Shown: in pieces, positions 4,930-7,987 of the stretch
Numbering within the stretch: the first letter of the stretch is position 1
How the letters are laid out: each line of letters starts with the position of its first letter
DNA from: an uncultured Collinsella sp.
GTDB lineage: Bacteria; Actinomycetota; Coriobacteriia; Coriobacteriales; Coriobacteriaceae
Assembly: GCA_902493125.1 (NCBI GenBank)
Contig: CABUOF010000081.1
Span: 1-7,987 of the forward strand
Direction of reading: 5' to 3'
Length of the DNA: 7,987 nt
Notes under the pieces: model-generated
The model's input: the letters and a program-made list of their open reading frames with translations, nothing else
Database searches by the model: none
What the model was told of the DNA's origin: nothing
Position numbers and translations under genes: made by a program

Positions 4930-6096
4930 ATGTTCGAGAAGAGTGTCGAGGAGCTCACCGAGCTCGGCGCCCAGATCACCACGGCCGAGATTGCTCAGCA
5001 GCCCGAGCTTTGGCGTGATACGCTCAACATCTATCGCGAGAACAAGGAGGCCATCGAGGCCTTCCTGGCCGAGGCTCGCGCTATGGGCGAGGGTCGTCTG
5101 TCCGTTGTCTTCACCGGTGCCGGTACGTCCGACTACGTTGGCGATACCTGCGCCCCGTACCTGAGTCACGCTGGCAACACTGATCTCTACGACTTTAAGC
5201 CCATCGCCACGACCGACATCGTGAGCGCCCCGCGCGACTTCCTGCGCGCCGAGGATCCCACGCTCGTGGTTTCCTTTGCCCGCTCTGGCAACAGCCCCGA
5301 GAGCCTTGCCGCCGTTGCCGTTGCCAAGGAGCTCGTCCACAACGTCAAGTTCCTCAACATCACCTGCGCTCCCGAGGGCAAGCTTGCCGTCGAGTCTGCC
5401 GATGATCCCAATGCGCTGACGCTGCTCATTCCGCGCGCCAACGACAAGGGCTTCGCCATGACCGGTTCTTATTCCTGCATGACCCTGCTCTCCACCCTTA
5501 TTTTCGACACTGCCTCTGACGAGCAGAAGGCCGAGTGGGTCGAGACGATTGCCAAGATGGGCGAGGAGGTCATCTCCCGTGAGCCCGAGATCGCCGATTA
5601 CCTGGCTGGCGATTTCAACCGCGTGACCTACTTGGGTTCTGGCTCCTTCGGTGGCCTTGCTCAGGAGAGCCAGCTCAAGATCCTCGAGCTCGCTCACGGT
5701 CTGGTCGCTACTTCCTACGACACCTCCATGGGCTATCGTCACGGACCTAAGTCCTTCGTCGACGATAAGACGCTCGTCTTCGTGTTCGTCAACAACGACG
5801 CCTACACCCGTCAGTACGACATCGACATCCTCAACGAGATCGGTGGCGACGAGATCGCTCAGCACACCATCGCCGTTCAGCAGGAAGGTGCCACCGTCTA
5901 TGAGGGTGAGTCCTTCACCTTTAAGGGCTACGAGGCACTTCCCGAGGGTTACCTTGCTCTGCCGTTCGTGATGTTTGCCCAGGCTATCAGCCTGCTCAAC
6001 TCCGTCCGCGTGGGCAACACGCCCGATACGCCGAGCCCCACCGGCACGGTCAACCGCGTGGTTAAGGGCGTGACGATTCACCCCTTCACCGCTTAA
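4930..6096 (+). CDS. agaS: AgaS-type SIS-domain galactosamine-6-phosphate deaminase/isomerase
   Basis: This 388-residue cytoplasmic enzyme has two SIS (sugar isomerase) domains. The first carries FTGAGTSDYVGD (61-72) and SFARSGNSPES (115-125). The second carries YLGSGSFGGLAQESQLKILE (234-253) and GYRHGPKSF (268-276). The C-terminal block NTPDTPSPTGTVNRVVKGVT (363-382) with IHPF (383-386) is characteristic of AgaS and distinguishes it from GlmS and from NagB-type deaminases. AgaS converts galactosamine-6-phosphate to tagatose-6-phosphate and ammonia. Length equals that of known AgaS proteins. It has its own operator, -10 element and terminator, and is followed by the deacetylase gene, so the two consecutive catabolic steps are adjacent. 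No NagB-like gene is visible. Action on glucosamine-6-phosphate cannot be excluded. Confidence 0.9.
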   Translation: MFEKSVEELTELGAQITTAEIAQQPELWRDTLNIYRENKEAIEAFLAEARAMGEGRLSVVFTGAGTSDYVGDTCAPYLSHAGNTDLYDFKPIATTDIVSAPRDFLRAEDPTLVVSFARSGNSPESLAAVAVAKELVHNVKFLNITCAPEGKLAVESADDPNALTLLIPRANDKGFAMTGSYSCMTLLSTLIFDTASDEQKAEWVETIAKMGEEVISREPEIADYLAGDFNRVTYLGSGSFGGLAQESQLKILELAHGLVATSYDTSMGYRHGPKSFVDDKTLVFVFVNNDAYTRQYDIDILNEIGGDEIAQHTIAVQQEGATVYEGESFTFKGYEALPEGYLALPFVMFAQAISLLNSVRVGNTPDTPSPTGTVNRVVKGVTIHPFTA

Positions 6097-6114
6097 TCGC
6101 GTCCCCCTGTAAGG

Positions 6115-6151
6115 GCGCCCGTCCGCTCATAACGGCGGGCGGGCGCTTTTT
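6115..6151 (+). terminator. Rho-independent terminator after agaS
   Basis: GCGCCCGTCCGC (6115-6126) pairs with GCGGGCGGGCGC (6135-6146), 12 pairs including one G-T, with an 8-base loop. TTTTT follows (6147-6151), then G and TTTT. This is a strong terminator between agaS and nagA, so nagA needs read-through or its own promoter. Confidence 0.93.
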
Positions 6152-6168
6152 GTTTTACGTGAGCTGGG

Positions 6169-6174
6169 TATAAG
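6169..6174 (+). promoter_or_regulatory. Possible nagA promoter -10 element
   Basis: TATAAG at 6169-6174 lies 39 bases before the nagA start. No convincing -35 is present at 16-18 bases: TTGTTT (6150-6155) is only 13 bases away and overlaps the terminator T tract. The TGGT-N4-ACCA operator is absent. Confidence 0.3.
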
Positions 6175-6200
6175 CATTACCACAGTCAACTGCTTTAGAA

Positions 6201-6216
6201 GCGAGGAGTGCATATG
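6201..6216 (+). promoter_or_regulatory. Ribosome binding site that fixes the nagA start
   Basis: GCGAGGAG (6201-6208) is followed after 5 bases by ATG at 6214-6216. The frame also has a GTG at 6208, but that codon overlaps the Shine-Dalgarno itself and has no upstream site. ATG 6214 is preferred, shortening the protein by two residues. Confidence 0.85.
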
Positions 6217-7383
6217 AGCACGTACGCAATTAAGGCTGACAAGTTCTTCTTGCCGGCAGGCCCGCAACTGGGCGGCTATCTTATGGTCGAGGATGGCGTT
6301 TTTGGCGCCTGGCAGGCCGACGAGCCCTCTTGCGAGATTAAGGACTACACGGGATCGTGGATCGCACCGGGTATGGTCGATACTCACATCCATGGCTTCT
6401 ACAACCACTCAACTACCGATAACGATCCCGAGGGCATCGATATCAGCTCAACCGAGCTCGCCCGTCGCGGTACCACCAGCTGGCTGCCCACGACGTTCAC
6501 CGATGGCGTCGAACAGATCAAGGACGCCTGCGCTGCTATCGCCAAGGCGGACGAGGGCCGCGGCCCCGACTTCTGCGGTGCCCGCATTCAGGGCATCTAC
6601 CTGGAGGGCCCCTTCTTTACCATGAAGCACGTGGGCGCGCAGAACCCCGCTTACCTGATTGACCCCTCCGAGGAGGTTTTCGACCAGTGGCAGGAGGCTG
6701 CGGGCGGTCGCATCGTTAAGAGCGCCATGGCCGCCGAGCGCGACGGTGCCGCTGCTTATGCGGCTGCTCTGAACGCCAAGGGCGTGGTGACCAGCATCGG
6801 TCACTCCGACGCCACCTACGATGAGTGCATCGCCGCTATCAATGCCGGTGCCAGCTGCTTTACGCATACCTATAACGGCCAGCGCGGTCTGCATCACCGT
6901 GAGCCCGGTGTCGTGGGCGCTGCCATGTCCACGCCCGAGACCTACGCCGAGATCATCTGTGACGGCAAGCACGTAAACCCTGCCGCCATCAAGGCACTGC
7001 TGCAGGCAAAGGGCTGGCAGCACACGGTGCTCATCACCGACTGCCTGGGCTGCGGCGGCATGCCCGAGGGCAGCTACACCAGTGGTGGCATGGACGTCAT
7101 CATGAAGGACAACCTGTGCTGGCTCGCCGACGGCAAAAGCATTGCCGGCTCGGTGCTCACGCTTGCCCAGGGCGTCAAGAACATTGTCGATTGGGGCATC
7201 GCCAGCGCTGATATCGCCATTCGCATGGCAACCGAGGTGCCGGCTCGCTCTGCGCACATCGAGGATAAGTGCGGCAGCATCATGCCGGGTCGCGACGCCG
7301 ACTTTGTCGTGTTCGACCATGAGCTCACCCTCGTCGAGACGTATGTTGGCGGCCAGAGCGTCGGCAACGCCTTTACCGATTAA
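6214..7383 (+). CDS. nagA: N-acetylhexosamine-6-phosphate deacetylase (NagA/AgaA family)
   Basis: This 389-residue amidohydrolase-superfamily enzyme removes acetate from N-acetylglucosamine- or N-acetylgalactosamine-6-phosphate. Metal and catalytic motifs are VDTHIHG (55-61; His58, His60), YLEGPFF (129-135; Glu131), IGHSDA (195-200; His197), THTYNG (217-222; His218), HHREPGVVGA (227-236), DGKHVNP (250-256; His253) and ITDCLGCGG (274-282; Asp276). The HxH pair suggests a two-metal site as in Bacillus-type NagA. Two segments look unusual: THTYNGQRGLHHREPG in place of the common THLFNAM-type sequence, and TDCLGCGG in place of TDAMxAAG. This could mark an AgaA-like branch, fitting a galactosamine pathway with AgaS just upstream. 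A terminator separates the two genes. It converges on the flavodoxin gene. Substrate preference between GlcNAc-6-P and GalNAc-6-P is undecided. Confidence 0.92.
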   Translation: MSTYAIKADKFFLPAGPQLGGYLMVEDGVFGAWQADEPSCEIKDYTGSWIAPGMVDTHIHGFYNHSTTDNDPEGIDISSTELARRGTTSWLPTTFTDGVEQIKDACAAIAKADEGRGPDFCGARIQGIYLEGPFFTMKHVGAQNPAYLIDPSEEVFDQWQEAAGGRIVKSAMAAERDGAAAYAAALNAKGVVTSIGHSDATYDECIAAINAGASCFTHTYNGQRGLHHREPGVVGAAMSTPETYAEIICDGKHVNPAAIKALLQAKGWQHTVLITDCLGCGGMPEGSYTSGGMDVIMKDNLCWLADGKSIAGSVLTLAQGVKNIVDWGIASADIAIRMATEVPARSAHIEDKCGSIMPGRDADFVVFDHELTLVETYVGGQSVGNAFTD

Positions 7384-7389
7384 CGATAG

Positions 7390-7427
7390 AAAAAGACGGC
7401 GGGCCCGAATCTGCTCGGACCCGCCGT
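7390..7427 (-). terminator. Rho-independent terminator for the minus-strand flavodoxin gene, probably shared
   Basis: ACGGCGGGCCCGA (7396-7408) pairs with TCGGACCCGCCGT (7415-7427), with one mismatch in 13 and a 6-base loop. AAAAA at 7390-7394 becomes the U tract on the minus strand, so the signal is best oriented for the flavodoxin gene. The plus strand has no T tract, but the hairpin begins only 12 bases after the nagA stop and may also limit its transcript. Confidence 0.85.
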
Positions 7428-7458
7428 ATGGGTTAAACGCTCAAAAGCACCTTAACAG

Positions 7459-7987
7459 TTACAGCTTGTTAACGATCTTCTTTGCCGTTCGCTTGACGCC
7501 GGCCACAAGACCCCCCGCGGGATGCTCCTTTTCGTATGCTAGACGCTTCTCGCGCTTGGCGTACTCTTCGACGATGATGTCGCCATACTCGTCTTCGATC
7601 TTGTCGAAGAAGTCGACGGCGCCCTTAATTTCCTCAGCGGTCGGGTGTCCCTTCTGGACGCCGCCGGTGAGTTTGAACGGCCCCCACGTATCAAAGCCGG
7701 GACAGCCGTAGACGCCCATAAAGATGGCCTGCCTCATGCGGCAGATGCCATCGATATCCTTGCCGTACCACTTGTTTTTGCCACCGTAGGTCATAAGGCC
7801 AAACACCTTGTCCTGCGGCTGCAGCACGTTCGTGAGCACGCGTGCCATGTCCTTGTCGATCTCGGAGTAATAGATGCCCGTGGCGACACCGATCAGATGG
7901 TATTCGTGCAGGTCGGGGTACTCGTTTTTACCGAGTGACTTCACGTCGAGGGTATCGATCTCGGGGTGTGCCTCGACGATGGCGTCC
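7459..7987 (-). CDS. Flavodoxin-family protein, C-terminal part (5' end outside the window)
   Basis: The minus-strand frame is open from the window edge to TAA at 7461-7459 and gives about 175 residues. A GTG at 7944 is unlikely to be the start, because the frame continues upstream as DAIVEAHPEIDTLDVKSLG, typical flavodoxin-like coding. Recognisable segments are EYHLIGVATGIYYSEIDKDM (a family LIGxGxxIYxxxxxxxL-type element), KVFGLMTYGG, then GCPGFDTWGPFKLTGGVQKG and HPTAEEIKGAVDFFDKI. These match stand-alone flavodoxin-family proteins common in anaerobes, which bind FMN and carry electrons. The N-terminal phosphate-binding loop is outside the window. The basic tail (VKRTAKKIVNKL) is slightly unusual. 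It is not part of the amino-sugar pathway, runs convergent to nagA and ends at its own terminator. Confidence 0.82.
   Translation of the reverse strand, partial: DAIVEAHPEIDTLDVKSLGKNEYPDLHEYHLIGVATGIYYSEIDKDMARVLTNVLQPQDKVFGLMTYGGKNKWYGKDIDGICRMRQAIFMGVYGCPGFDTWGPFKLTGGVQKGHPTAEEIKGAVDFFDKIEDEYGDIIVEEYAKREKRLAYEKEHPAGGLVAGVKRTAKKIVNKL

Noticed and set aside
6164..6185. CTGG...CCACAG region before nagA as a GntR operator
   Set aside because: Symmetry is weak and the TGGT-N4-ACCA form is missing.
6208..6213. GTG start for nagA at 6208
   Set aside because: The codon overlaps the Shine-Dalgarno GCGAGGAG that serves ATG 6214.
1..7987. CRISPR array, tRNA/rRNA genes, insertion sequences or attachment sites
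   Set aside because: I saw no regularly spaced direct repeats, no tRNA- or rRNA-like sequence, no transposase motifs and no target-site duplications.

Overview
The window is high-GC bacterial DNA with strong Shine-Dalgarno sites, one-base and 11-base gene overlaps, and GC-rich Rho-independent terminators. Codon choice and gene make-up suggest a gut actinobacterium of the class Coriobacteriia, most likely Collinsella-like. That placement is inferred from general familiarity and no search supports it.

Layout. Bases 3-47 are the last codons of an unidentified gene, followed by a clear terminator (90-125). Bases 126-691 are a 566-base leader without a convincing gene. It holds two copies of a composite palindrome module, a GntR-type operator and a hairpin that can cover the first ribosome binding site. 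Next comes a tight operon for a mannose-family PTS permease: EIIA (692-1135), a small YajC-like membrane protein (1135-1416), EIIB (1453-1935), EIIC (2026-2826) and EIID (2816-3898), closed by a terminator (3965-3998). Then follow a GntR/HutC regulator (4084-4815), an AgaS-type SIS-domain deaminase/isomerase (4930-6096) with its own operator, promoter and terminator, and an N-acetyl-hexosamine-6-phosphate deacetylase of the NagA/AgaA family (6214-7383). A flavodoxin-family gene lies convergently on the minus strand and is cut by the window edge (7459-7987).

How the genes fit together. The likely pathway is uptake and phosphorylation of an N-acetylated amino sugar, best guess N-acetylgalactosamine, by the PTS. 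NagA/AgaA would then deacetylate the 6-phosphate, and AgaS would deaminate and isomerise galactosamine-6-phosphate to tagatose-6-phosphate. Such sugars are plentiful in mucin and glycosaminoglycans. The kinase and aldolase for tagatose-6-phosphate are not in the window. The GntR protein is probably the local repressor: an identical 13-base palindromic site (TGGT-TACT-ACCA-G) lies upstream of both the PTS operon and agaS.

The least expected items are the YajC-like protein inside a PTS operon, an acidic extra segment of about 80 residues in EIID with two DxDGN motifs, the duplicated operator-like module in the leader, and a possible ribosome-site-masking switch ahead of EIIA.
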